This document shows, piece by piece, positions 35,015-45,192 of a stretch of DNA of 64,000 nt. Within the stretch, counting starts at the first letter, position 1. Each line of letters opens with the position of its first letter. The notes under the pieces are model-generated. The model saw only the letters and a list, made by a program, of their open reading frames with translations. It made no database searches and had not been told where the DNA came from. The position numbers and the translations under genes were made by a program. This stretch comes from Anthonomus grandis grandis. Its lineage: Eukaryota > Arthropoda > Insecta > Coleoptera > Curculionidae. Location: positions 41,245,690 to 41,309,689 of the forward strand of contig NC_065549.1 in the NCBI RefSeq assembly GCF_022605725.1, written 5' to 3'.

Positions 35015-36685
35015 TATAAAAACGAAAACTGTATATCGGAATTATTGGAACTGGTTTAAAATAGATTATATTTTCATGTATTTCTACCTTTAAAACCTCT
35101 AAGAAATATCCTGGAAAGGCATATTAAAGGTTTTTGGTAAGATTGGCTTAAGGGTAAAATAAAGTCATTAGAAACAAATAACTTCAATATTTCAATAACC
35201 ATCATTTATGACTAACTTACTTTCTCATAGTCAAATATCTTGAGAATTTCATCAAGGTATATTTATGAGTGTCTTATCTATGCCCATAAAAACCAACAAG
35301 AATAGATTTTCAATAATGCTTATCACAGTCATAATACAAAGCAGAGTGTTTGGTAAGACTTCAAAGAACCCGTTTCTCATTTAATGATTATGCACCTATA
35401 TTTTATTATATAAATTTCCTGCTGAGGTTAAGGGTATTGTCGTTGCAAGTTATAGCGCTAAAGTGAGGAGATATCTTCTAAACTTTTATTTAATGTTTAA
35501 TTTAAACCATTTTAAACAATTTCCTCATTAGTTTTAGTTTGACCTTAAGAATTTTAAGAGCTGTACGTTTTATTAAATTTTATTATATATTTTTTTTTAA
35601 ATAATTTGGAGTTTTTTTTTCTTTGACTTTGAGCAATAATTCATGTATTATATAATTACTCTCTATCGTTTAAAGTATTATATTTAGAATTTCGTTGATC
35701 AATTTCAATTCAGAATTCCATTTCAATATTTACCTAACCGACTCCATCGTTGACCATTTCGGTTTCATCTAATTACCAAGCACTCATGTTTTATATCATG
35801 TCATTTCATCTTTTAGCTATTCGTGATGCCCGTTTATTGTGTAGAGTAAAAGAGAGAAAGAGAAAGAGAGGAGGTGCTGCACAAAGTCCGGGATAAAAAT
35901 TTCCAACTAATCGCAATTTCCTTGGCTTTCGGGGATTTCCGCGGTAACCGGACTCGTCAATCTTCAAGCGTTTCAGGGATTTTCGGAGCGGTGCGATGCC
36001 TAAAACCGCCTTTCAATTTCAGGTGTCGACGCTGTACGCTAGTGGTGAGGCGAGAGGCTCCATTATTGAGGAGTTTAAGGTCTGAAAGATAATGCTTCAT
36101 ATTTTCTATATTAGAAGCTAAAAGAGATCTGTCGTTTAGGTTTCATGAAATTTTTAGCTTTAGAGGCAGTTGCGTTTTTTGTCTGATAAAATTCTAATTA
36201 TTAACTATTTATTATTTGTTTCTTAGGCAATGTATACATAAAGATCAAAATCTTTTCTCATTTACACTTTATTTTTTTCAGGTATGTAAAGGCACCACTA
36301 TTCTTGCAGAAAATTATCACAATTTATGTAAGTATTCTGATTGAGTTAGTATAATATTGATTTATTACTTTGAGACGTCTTGTTACAACAATATTACCGT
36401 TTATAAACTCTTTATGTGTTTTTTTAACACTCCTCATTGAAGTAAAAATGCCTACCTAATAAGAAGCAAGAAGATTTTTTAATAATTCATGTTTTAAAAT
36501 ACAAATTCTTAACATTTTGCATAATTTTATTGTAAATTAGTTTTACATCACATCACTTTAGGGAATATTTACAGGGTGCTGATGTATGTATGTATAAGCA
36601 TGCACTTGCATATTAGTGCTTACAAGCACTAATATGCAATATCCTGCAAGAGTTTCGGTTTGTGATTGTTGGGTTGTCACATCGG
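35015..36685. other. intergenic DNA with a GC-richer island
   Basis: A purine tract (AGAGAGAAAGAGAAAGAG, 35850-35868) is followed at 35870-36075 by sequence far richer in GC than its surroundings, with a 72-codon open frame (35874-36092) and an acceptor-like TTTCAATTTCAG at about 36013-36024. It could be a host exon, a transcription start or a conserved non-coding block. Nothing else was seen. Confidence 0.35.
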
Positions 36686-36689
36686 CACC

Positions 36690-36865
36690 TTTTCAAAAAA
36701 GGAAGTTTTTGATTTCTTGGTCCTAAACCAGCGAACTCCATCTACGTTATAGATTCTGTTGAAAATGTTAATAATCTAGGCAATTCTTTCATCATCAAAC
36801 AGCTTCAGAAATTCAGCCTCTATGTTGTCTGGTCCCACTGCTTTTTTGTTTTTCTTTTGTGTTAT
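36690..36865 (-). pseudogene. RTE-type LINE reverse transcriptase fragment
   Basis: Minus strand, from about 36865: NKKAVGPDNIEAEFLKLF, DDERIA, a stop (TAG), then IINIFNRIYNVDGVRWF. The pattern GK/KAxGPDxIxAEFLK...I..LFNxIYN is typical of RTE/BovB-type reverse transcriptases (motif 2a region). Only about 58 codons are recognisable. Confidence 0.68.
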
Positions 36866-37479
36866 TGCTATTTTCATCTCGTAGTAGGTTTTTTCTTAAC
36901 ATTTCTGGATCTTTTTCTACTCTTCTTTATAACTTTTATGTTTTCTTCTCTGTTTGTTAGTTTTACAACTTCCCTGGTTTATTCTAGCAACTTTAAAGAG
37001 ATTGAGGCTGAATACCAGTTTCCCGTAAAATATTGTTTATGTTGTCCAGGCAGTTGAGTACATTACCAGTAGTCTAAATTCATCAGCAGTTTTTATTTAC
37101 AAACATTATCAATTTTTTTCTATAGCTCACAGTAAGCAGTAGTAGAGTGTTTTAAAAAAAAAATGAGGGTAAGCAAGTTATCAGGTTACTAAAAGAGCTT
37201 ATATCGATTTAATTATTTGAATTTTGTGTATCTCTCTGTGATCGTATTAGAATTCCTGGTTTTTCTGGATAACCGACTATGTTGTTCGGAAAAGTGGATT
37301 TAAATCCACAAAAAAACTTACCGCTGATTTCTTAATATGCTTTACTGCTTTAACACACTTGGGATACGAAAATCATTTAAATTTTATTAATATTAAATGT
37401 TGACATCAATCTAACCCTTATTGATTAACTTCCAATTAGCAAACTCCATAATTTTTAAATACCCACTTTGTTTAACAAA

Positions 37480-37745
37480 CGTGACCACTTACCCCCTACG
37501 AATTCGCCAATAAATCGACAGCGTAACCATGTCCCTATTAGTTAGCGGACGGTCTGTGTCAAACGGGGGTTAATTTGAGTTTCTGCACGGACAACTAAAC
37601 ATAGGAAGCAGAACCCGATAATTCTGTATCGGCGATCAGTGTACAGAGCAGCTAATGATATTCCTTCAGTGATCGGATTATCTGAGAAACCGCTGTACAG
37701 CTATCGATTATAAACAATGACCTGATAGTGTTCCGTCGGGTATAG
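37480..37745. other. GC-richer non-repetitive segment
   Basis: Stands out from its AT-rich surroundings and lacks transposon ends or microsatellites. A minus-strand stretch of about 50 codons is open (SDNPITEGISLAALYTDRRY and beyond), but no splice sites or homology are evident. It may be a regulatory element or exon relative to the minus-strand exon at 38217-38355, which lies just upstream on that strand. Confidence 0.25.
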
Positions 37746-38216
37746 GTGGAAATTGATTTATTAAAATGGAAAATGTAAACACGTATAATCATGGATTTAT
37801 TATTCAAAAGGATTTTGTAGTGCATTTAGCTGCCTAAATAAGAAGAAAAAATTTACAGGCATTTAAATTAGAGCCGTAAATTAAACGAAGTAAAGTATAT
37901 AAATGATACTTCAGTTAAATGATTCAAATCAATCAATAACATCCTTTATGTTGTTCATATTATCGAAGAATTAATGTTTAATTAAAGTATCATAGCCTAC
38001 TGCTCCATGAATTTCATTAGAGTTACTAATATGGCTTGGTTAAAAAATAGGAAGTTAGGGATCTAATACAGATCTTTGAGAAACTGAGGACAAGTTTTTA
38101 CTACAAGTTTATTCTTCACCTTTTGAAACCTATCAGAGCTCAGAAATTTTAAAACCATAGAATTTTAGTTTAGTGCAAACCAACTGATGGTTCAAAGAAT
38201 AGAACGTCGTACTTAC

Positions 38217-38355
38217 AAGGGACAAAACTTTGATCAAATGCAGAAATAATATCATCTGTTAAAGAAAATGTTTCGTTCAAGGATGAACCATATAATGTAG
38301 TACAATTTACAACTGGAGTCACTAAGCACAATAAACTCATGAAGCAAATAAACAT
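38217..38355 (-). CDS. candidate first exon of a secreted protein gene
   Basis: ATG at 38355, then a strongly hydrophobic start (MFICFMSLLCLVTPVVNC) typical of a signal peptide with cleavage near the Cys, followed by a polar segment with two N-glycosylation sequons (NCT, NET) and SLTDDIISAFDQSFVP. After 46 codons the exon meets CTT/GTAAGT, a consensus 5' splice site at 38216. Read unspliced, the frame stops at 38170. I recognise no family. No following exon could be identified, so this could still be a chance open frame, but the combination of signal peptide and donor makes it the best host-gene candidate in the window. Confidence 0.35.
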
Positions 38356-38459
38356 TATAGTCTTCCAGGCATTCAAATTCTATTTCTTTTTGTTACTACA
38401 CTTATCTTTCTGAAAGAAGTAAGAAATATTTTCATTATGAATTAGTTTAATGGAGTAAA

Positions 38460-38745
38460 TAGAGTAACTTTTCCAGGCATTTGAATCGTTTACTTTGTGT
38501 GAGTGAACTGTTGAAACTTACGCGGTGGAAAAAAAATTATTAAAAAAAAAATTAATTTAAGCCTTTTTTCCACTAATAAAATTCATTCGAATATTTGAGA
38601 ATTTTTTCTCTTAACTGCCTAGAAAAAATAAAATAATGTTTTCCAAAGTATTAATTGTATTAAGTTAGAGCCTGTGTAAGTTGGTATACTGAATACAATT
38701 CCTGGAAGAAAATTAAAAAACAACTTTTCCAGGCATTTAGAGTTT
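38460..38745 (-). promoter_or_regulatory. repeated AAATGCCTGGAAAAGTT motif upstream of the candidate exon
   Basis: On the minus strand, AAATGCCTGGAAAAGTT occurs at about 38470-38486 and again at about 38721-38737. A diverged form (AATGCCTGGAAGACT) is just before the ATG near 38360-38374. Both full copies are preceded by GTAAAC. A weaker match (AAATGCCTGTAAATT) lies near 37850. These could be binding sites or small local duplications. Confidence 0.25.
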
Positions 38746-38854
38746 ACTGCTTGCTGAAATGTGCTCAATTACCTAAATACAAATAACTTACCAGTTGTAG
38801 TATTATACAATTCATTCAATTATTTGAATTTCAGCAGATTTATTAATAATAAAA

Positions 38855-39600
38855 CCACATGCATCATGGTGATCAGTCTCCAGATAACGCCTATGTAATT
38901 GCTGACTTATTCGCCAACCATTTTACTACTGTTTATGACACAACAAACTGTAGTTTACCTCAAACCCTAACATTCTTTAAACCTATCATTTTATTTATAT
39001 GGTTTAGAGTTTTTGTATTATTTGAAATCTCTGAAGGCATCTGCCTTATACAGAATTCTTTATTATTAGCTGCGCATTCACCATTACCAAACCTTTGCAT
39101 ATTCTGTTCAATTTATTTTTGGCCTTGCATTATTTCCAAACTTATGGAAACTAACTTAGTTATATCACTCGTATTTTTAAATCAGGTAATAAATACGATA
39201 ATAAGAGCTATTGTGGTATCTCCAAAAGTCAGCTGTTCCAAAGCTCTTTAATAAGCTCAGATACAATCAATTGAATTACCAATGTGAAGGGTTATTGTCT
39301 GCGTAGTAGATCCACAGTTACTAATTTGTTGTCGTATAAAAAGAATCTGCTAAAGGTTTTAAAGAGAAAAGAATAAGTGGATTCGATATATACTGATCTT
39401 TCCAGAGCCTTTGACAGATCAATGTTTAGGCAGGGGAGTTTGGGATTTATTAAGCAAGCTTTGTGGTAAGTAAAGCTTCTTAATTATTTATCGAAAGTTA
39501 TTGATATCTCTCCATATCTCAGGATGGCCATTATTTAATCTCTTTATTAACGATATTGGTATCAACTTATTAGATACTATGAAAGATTTTACTCTTTACG
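38855..39600 (+). pseudogene. jockey/CR1-type LINE reverse transcriptase remnant
   Basis: Plus-strand frames give DQSPDNAYVIADLFANHFTT, LVFKSGNKYDNKSYCGIS (usually FKSGDxxDxxNYRGIS), LISSDTIN, VKGYCLRSRSTVTNLL, VDSIYTDLSRAFDRS (RT motif A with its aspartate), and after a gap LFINDIGINLLDTMKD. Many indels. No endonuclease or 3'UTR could be joined. It lies just left of the rosa-like element at 39886. Confidence 0.68.
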
Positions 39601-40643
39601 GATTAGGTTCATTTCACTAAAGTTCAATTTTCTCCTTTTTTTTCTTGCAGATGAGTGCATTTCTGTAGTTCAAAGTAAGCGGTGCTATTGGAGTTGCGTT
39701 TTCATTCAATGAAGCTAGCATACAAAGAGCGCCAGATTCGATTAATTCTTTGTAAATCAATAATTAATGCTTTCGGATTGTTAAGTGGATTCAAAGAGCT
39801 CGATTCTCAGTATCAGTTTCCTAGAAAATTATTTTAATTTCATACAGGCTAAGAAATATAAAGAGTGTCTAAAAAAAGCAAGCCAATCCGCCGGTCACAT
39901 ATAGGGTGAACCAAAATAATGTGACTTTCGTTATGCCATTTTTTAATTGGGCGCTCGGCTTTCAATTTCAGTGTTAAAAATATTAAAACTTTTTTGTACC
40001 CCTGTATAATAATGTTCTTGTAAAAAGTTCTAATTATTTAATCTCTTATTGCAAAAAAACTATTCTTAGTAAATGTCGGCCCAAGTTAACAAAATAAACG
40101 TAAACAATTTTTTCTAAATTAATGCTTAATTACTTTTTACAATAAAAATCATAGAATAATGACCCTAAATTATTTATTTTACGTGACCTCTATTCATTTG
40201 TATACGCATACGAGCCCTCTTTATTAAAGAAAATCTAAGTCTTTGAAAAATATTTGGTTTCAACTTGAAATGCTCTCCAGCTGCAATGACTCTTTCGCTT
40301 AAATGATCCTCGTTTAAAATCGGAACCATATACACAAAGTCTTTCATACATCCCCAGACTAGAAAATCCAAAGGTGTAACGTCGGGCGAACGTGGTGGCC
40401 ACGGAACAGGAGCATATCGACCCCGACCAATCTTGAAATAGTTGATCTAAATAGTTCCCTATATCCCATTTATAGCAAAATGAGCCGGAGCACCGTCGAG
40501 TTGAAACCAAAGATTTTGTCTTAAATTTAGAGGCAAATAATGAAGCAAATTGGGCAGTATTTCTTGTAGAAACAGAAATGAATCACCAGTCAAATTATGA
40601 TGTGTCTCAACTATGGCCCTAGGTTTCTCTTTAGCCCATATGT

Positions 40644-41908
40644 CGTCGCCTTGCATACAAAGGGGCGTAACTCTTAATTTGATTTTTTTTGAATTTCGCT
40701 TAATCCAAAAAAAAAACAAATTAATTAGTCAATTTAAAACAGCAGACAAAAATGCGTATCTTAGATACGCCTTTTTAATAGTATTGTTTACATTATACCA
40801 TTTGGCATCTAAGGAATGTTTTTGCTATACATGGAGTGAAATTGACAGCAAAAGAGGCTCATCGGAAATATCAACATGTATCTACAAGTTTTTGATGAAT
40901 TACGATGAAAAAAAGGTTAAATCTGCAGATTTATTTGCCGATGGCTGTAAGGGCCAAAATAAAAATTCCATAGTCGCTATAATGTTACTATATTTTATAA
41001 GAAGCAGCAAGAACATTAGGCAAATTCGTCTTCGATTTTTTGAGCCCTTTCATGGTCAAAGTGAAGGGAGTCAGTCCATAGTGCCATAAGTACTGCCATT
41101 TCGCGTTCAGGAAACATATTTGTTCCATCTCAGTTGATTCCGATTTTTCGACTAGCTAGGGCTAAAGATCCCTATATTGTAATTCCAATGAATTATTTCG
41201 ATTTCATAGATTTTAAAGACTTGTCGAAAGATTTAAGCATACGCCAGTATGATGACAAAAACCAAATCAACTGGACAGAAATCTTTGAAATTAAAATTTA
41301 AAAGGAAAGTCCAGATTAATTTTTTTTAAAGTGTCTCACTTTGATGAACATTATAGAAGCCTCACATTGAAGAGAACAAACATAGATCATTTTTCCCTCG
41401 GAGAACTTAGCAATGAACGACCAAAGATAACATGTCTAAAATATCAGGACCAAGGGCGTTAAGGAACCTACGTTTATTTTTTTGTGATAAGAATTTTTTT
41501 TAAGGCCAGGCCAGGATTTCTACTTTTCATTTCTTTGAAGTACTAGGTTAATTTGAAACTTAATAAATGTTTAATTTTTCGAATAAAAGTTTGATACCAT
41601 GGGTTGTTGTTATTTTGCAAAGGGCGTAACTTTTTTAAAACAATTCGATTACAGCACACAAAAAGGCGGATCTCAATCTTTTTTTGATTTTTGGAAAAAC
41701 TGGAAAACTTATCTAAAATTTCATAATAGCAAATTGTTCTAATCATAGATGCCCACATGAGCACAAAATTTAAGCCGCAAATTCCAAACCGTTTTCTCAC
41801 AGCGAGAGTTTCTCTTGAGCCAACATCTTAAACTTAATGTTATAAAGATAATGCTTTTCCTCTAAAATACAAATATTTCAGATACGCCCCTATGTGTGCA
41901 AGGCGACG
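40644..41908 (+). mobile_element. Sola-like DNA transposon with DUF7869 remnant
   Basis: 1265 bp. The ends start CGTCGCCTTGCA and agree at 26 of the first 29 bases, including GGGGCGTA. They are flanked by a perfect ATGT duplication (40640-40643, 41909-41912). Removing the insert restores the rosa transposase reading frame (NAHI/WAKE), so the borders are secure. A subterminal motif (AAAGGGCGTAAC, then CAGCANACAAAAA.GCG.ATCT) appears near the left end and again at 41618-41675. It is short for an autonomous element, so internally deleted. Confidence 0.82.
40790..41440 (+). pseudogene. DUF7869-type transposase core, broken
   Basis: Plus strand: CYTWSEIDSKRGSSEISTCI, SADLFADGCKGQNKNSIVAI (a D-G-C-G-Q-N block), IRLRFFEPFHGQSEG, then a stop and frameshift at the usual GDSxHS. 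It continues as NIFVPSQLIPIFRLARAKDP, YFDFIDFKDLSKDL, IRQYDDKNQINWTEIFEIK and, in another frame, HFDEHYRSLTLKRTN. I recognise the C-G-G-Q-N and E-x-x-H-S/GQSEGD motifs as those of the DUF7869 (RNase-H-like) domain in insect multi-copy proteins. It is nested in the Sola-like element and in the same sense as its probable gene. The first about 50 codons of the long open frame (40613-40760) are not part of it; they cross the element border. Confidence 0.72.
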
Positions 41909-42419
41909 ATGTGTGCGTTATGGATATTTGTTATGCCGTTTTTCGTGAACGTGGTTTCGTCAGTAAACAGAATCGCCCTTATAAAATCCACATTTCTATT
42001 ATTCATTTCACATAACCATCTACAAAAACCAAGTCTTGCCTCGGGATCGTCGGGTGAAAGACCCCGTACTTTTTGAAGATGAAACGGGTAAAGTTGTTGA
42101 CTCCGTAAAATATCATGTGTCTCGGTTTTTTCAATATTTCTCACCCGTTCAGCCAAAACCCTAGTACTAATATTTGGTGATTCTTCGACAATTCTTAAAA
42201 TTTCTTCCTTTTGCCCTGGTTGAACCGTCTTTTACTGAAACTTCCAGTCTCCCTTAAGCGGAGAGTATTTCAAGTTGAAATCAAATTTAAAAAATATTTT
42301 CTTTTGGGATGAAATCGGTTTGAGAATGTCTGGGCATAGTGCTAGCGGCTAAACTAACATTGGAGTCACATTTTCCTAGTTAAGAATTCATAGGTATTTA
42401 CTGTTTACAATATTATTTA

Positions 42420-44590
42420 AAACTTACCGAACATAAAAGTAAGCATACAAAATACCAACTATCCCATGATGAAAGAGATTATCATGAATTTACCGTTCTG
42501 AGAGCTCAGTGTAAAAGGTTAAGTTAAGAGTGCTACAGAAATTATCTTGCTACTTTGAATGAGAACTTGACTAGTAATCCGAAAAATTTTTGGAAGTTTG
42601 TTAATAAGAAAAGAGCATCTAACATTGTACCAAGGGAAATGTTTTTACATAATAGGGTTGCAACTGATGGTCAGCAGATTGTTGATTTATTCGCTACTCA
42701 CTTTTCTGCAGTCTATTCAAATGCAAACACAACCCCACCTGAAAAGTCTTTTAGCCAAATTAATATTGACTGTCCTGTCATAAGTCTGACTGAGGTGTTT
42801 GATAAGCTGGGGGCTTTGCCTAATAAGTTAATGATTGGTCCAGATGGAATCCCCAATATTCTTTTAAAAAACTGTCGATATGCACTATCACAGCCACTAT
42901 GTAAACTTTTTGACTTATCGCTTATTTCTGGAACATTTCCAGACATATGGAAAGAAGGTTATATTTCTCCTATTTTTAAATCAGGATCGAGGGATGATGT
43001 CAAAAATTATCGTAGTGTGTCCATAGTGTCATCCATCCCCAAAATTTTTGACAGCCTTATGTTTGCCCATTTAAATTGGCAATGTAGATAAATTATTGTT
43101 GAGGAAAAGCATGGTTTTAGAGGTGGTCGGTCCACTCTTACAAATTTACTCATATACCACAACAAGTTGTCAGATGCCTTAGGTATCAAATTGATGCTGT
43201 ATATACAGACTTCTCCAAGGCGTTTGACAAGGTAAATCATTTGTTATTAATTGAAAAATTGAGAAATATAGGTTTTTCTGATAGATTGCTAAAATGATTG
43301 CTTAGCTTTCTTAGTGATAGAAAGCAAGTGATTAAACTTGGTAATTTTATATCTAACTCGAAAAACTCATCCATTATCTACAAAATATATTTAAGGTGAT
43401 TGAAGTTTGTTCTGGAGTGCCACAAGGCGGACACTGCTCTCCTTTACTATTTAGTTTGTTCGTTAATGACCTTAGGGATGTCTTGGAGTATTGTGAATTT
43501 TTAATGTTTGCTGATGACCTCAAACTTTTCTTGGTTATTATGAATAAACTTGATATCAGCCTCTTACAGAAAGATCTTGATAGCCTTTCTCTGTGGTGCC
43601 AAAATAATTTGTTAGATTTGAATATTAATAAATGCTTCCAAATTTCATTTCATAGGAAAAAAAGTAGGATACCATCATTTTACACAGTTAACGGCCAGAA
43701 ACTTCAATTAAAGGATGTTGCTAAGGATTTGGGAATACTGTTTGACACGAAATTAAACTTCTGCAATCATATAGACCAAATAGTAGTAAAAGCTAATAGA
43801 ATGTTGGGTTTTACACTTAGAAATTGTGAGGGGTTATCATTGCAGGCTGTCAAATCTGTATATGTGGGATTGGTATGATCACAGCTTGAGTATGACTCAA
43901 TTATCTGGCCTCCTAAGTATAATGTCTATAAGTCATTACTGGAGAGTGTGCAAAACAAATTTTTAAGATATTATAAATACATGTTTAATTTAGATCTTAT
44001 TGCTAATCATGATTATTCCCAAATATTGAATTATGTTAAAGTTTTGTCTTTGGATAAAAGAAGATCAATGTTTGACATCTGTTTTATCTATAAGTTGTTG
44101 AACGGTATTACATCCTGTCCGGATTTACTTTCCCAACTTAAATTTTCTATTCCTCAGAAAACACTTAGACAAAATAATTTATTTCATATTGAGTTCCATA
44201 GAACCAATTATGGTAAAAACTCTTGTTTGGAGAGATCTCTAGATTTTTTGGATCGGGAGAAGAGGCTAGATGTTTTTAGCAATTCATATGGGTCTTTTAA
44301 GGGTAGTTTAATGAAAATTTTGAATACTTAGTATAGTTCAATTGATATTTTTAATTAATATGTTGTTTGATGGGTAAACCAAGTGAGAATTTATGTTCCT
44401 AATCTATAAGTTAATACAAAGATATTTTTTTTTGTTTGTTTACTTTAGAGTCTTTTTTTTTAGTTAAGTACTTTAACTCTTAATAGTTTAAGTAAGGATT
44501 ATTAATTATTGACATAACTGTATTTTGTAATTTGTTTTTTTTTGTAATGGAGGTTTCCCGTTTAATGGATAAATAACTAAATAAACATCA
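42420..44590 (+). mobile_element. 5'-truncated jockey/CR1-type LINE
   Basis: Starts abruptly inside ORF2, in the linker before RT, and ends with a 3'UTR and an AT-rich tail (GGATAAATAACTAAATAAA near 44567-44585). The insertion separates the rosa-like transposase from that element's right arm. The left border is uncertain within about 40 bp. Confidence 0.82.
42430..44331 (+). pseudogene. LINE ORF2: linker, reverse transcriptase and C-terminus
   Basis: Order: HDERDYHEFTVLRAQCKRLS, stop at 42525, then an open run from about 42528 to 43091 with NLTSNPKNFWKFVNKKR, LMIGPDGIPNILLKNC, FPDIWKEGYISPIFKSG and DVKNYRSVSIVSSIPKIFD. After a stop (43089-43094) come HGFRGGRSTLTNLLIYH, a frameshift near 43177, AVYTDFSKAFDKVNHLLL (motif A), a stop near 43295, EVCSGVPQGGHCSPLLFSLF, LMFADDLKLF (motif C intact), LGILFDTKLNFCNHIDQI, a TGA at 43876 and the C-terminal part with FHRTNYG near 44200, ending at 44331. 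The enzyme would copy LINE RNA at a nicked target. It is the best preserved LINE here, with only a handful of lesions. Confidence 0.9.
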
Positions 44591-45192
44591 AAACCATATC
44601 CGCCATTTCGGAAAAGGATACATTTCTTGGTCTATGAGCCATTATGGTTTTATAAGTTGTAAGAAAACAAACCAAATACAAATATGTGTTTAAAAAATGT
44701 TGATTTATTTTAGGAGTAATTGATAAGCTTGTGAAGAGCGTCAGAAGCGTTTAAATTTGTCAGCCAATTTGTTTAGAAAAAATATCTAGATTTTAAAATT
44801 AAGATATCTAACAAACGGATTCTCAGGCCGACATTTACTAAGAATACTTTTTTTACAACAAAAGATTGGGTAATTAGAATTTTTTACTACAACTTTATTA
44901 TACAGGGGTACAAGAAAGTTTTGGTATTTTTAACATATGCAATATACCGCAGGTGGCGCCCTCTGCAAGGTATAAGCGAATCCGTGAACGGATTTCTATT
45001 TCTCGTTCCAAAAAACCCCCTTACACCAAATTTAAATTTAAAACCTTATGGTTAAACACTCGACTTACATCAAAAAAACGATTTTATATTTTTCATTTTG
45101 ACGCTCTGTATATTGAATAACGAGCGTCCAATTAAAAAATGGCATAACGAAAGTCGCATTATTTTGGTCCACCCTATATGTGGCCGGCGGAT

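Larger units (their letters stand above)
40180..42250 (-). pseudogene. rosa-like transposase interrupted by a Sola-like element
   Basis: Reading 42250 to 41913 and then 40639 to 40180 on the minus strand: EEILRIVEESPNISTRVL, AERVRNIEKTETHDIL, LYPFHLQKVRGLSPDDPEAR, ILFTDETTFTKNGI (first Asp), NIHNAHI, then after the insertion WAKEKPRAIVETHHNL, FLFLQEILPNLLHYLPLN, NLWFQLDGAPAHFAI (second Asp), WPPRSPDVTPLDFLVWG (third Asp) and a C-terminus near 40180. About 30 residues (usually VNVWxGIIGDxLIGP) are missing after ETHH. Two stops lie between the second and third Asp. The N-terminal helix-turn-helix start is absent. Confidence 0.85.
39886..45192 (-). mobile_element. rosa-like element enlarged by nested insertions
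   Basis: The ends are inverted copies: ATCCGCCGGTCACATATAGG on the left and ATCCGCCGGCCACATATAGG reading inward from the right. Both continue with TTTCGTTATGCCATTTTTTA, and further in both share TTCTTAGTAAATGTCGGCC, so the TIRs span about 200 bp. The right arm has an extra segment of about 190 bp (44930-45120). The right flank shows TA; the left has AA. Inside are a minus-strand transposase pseudogene, a Sola-like element (40644-41908) and a LINE (about 42420-44590). Confidence 0.82.

Noticed and set aside
38859..39251. 130-codon open frame as a host gene
   Set aside because: Translation in all frames around it gives ordered LINE RT motifs (FKSGN, TDLSRAFD), so it is a retrotransposon remnant.
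40613..40760. N-terminal 50 codons of the 158-codon open frame at 40613-41089
   Set aside because: The frame begins in antisense rosa-like sequence and crosses the Sola-like TIR; it is a chimera, and only the part after about 40790 matches DUF7869.
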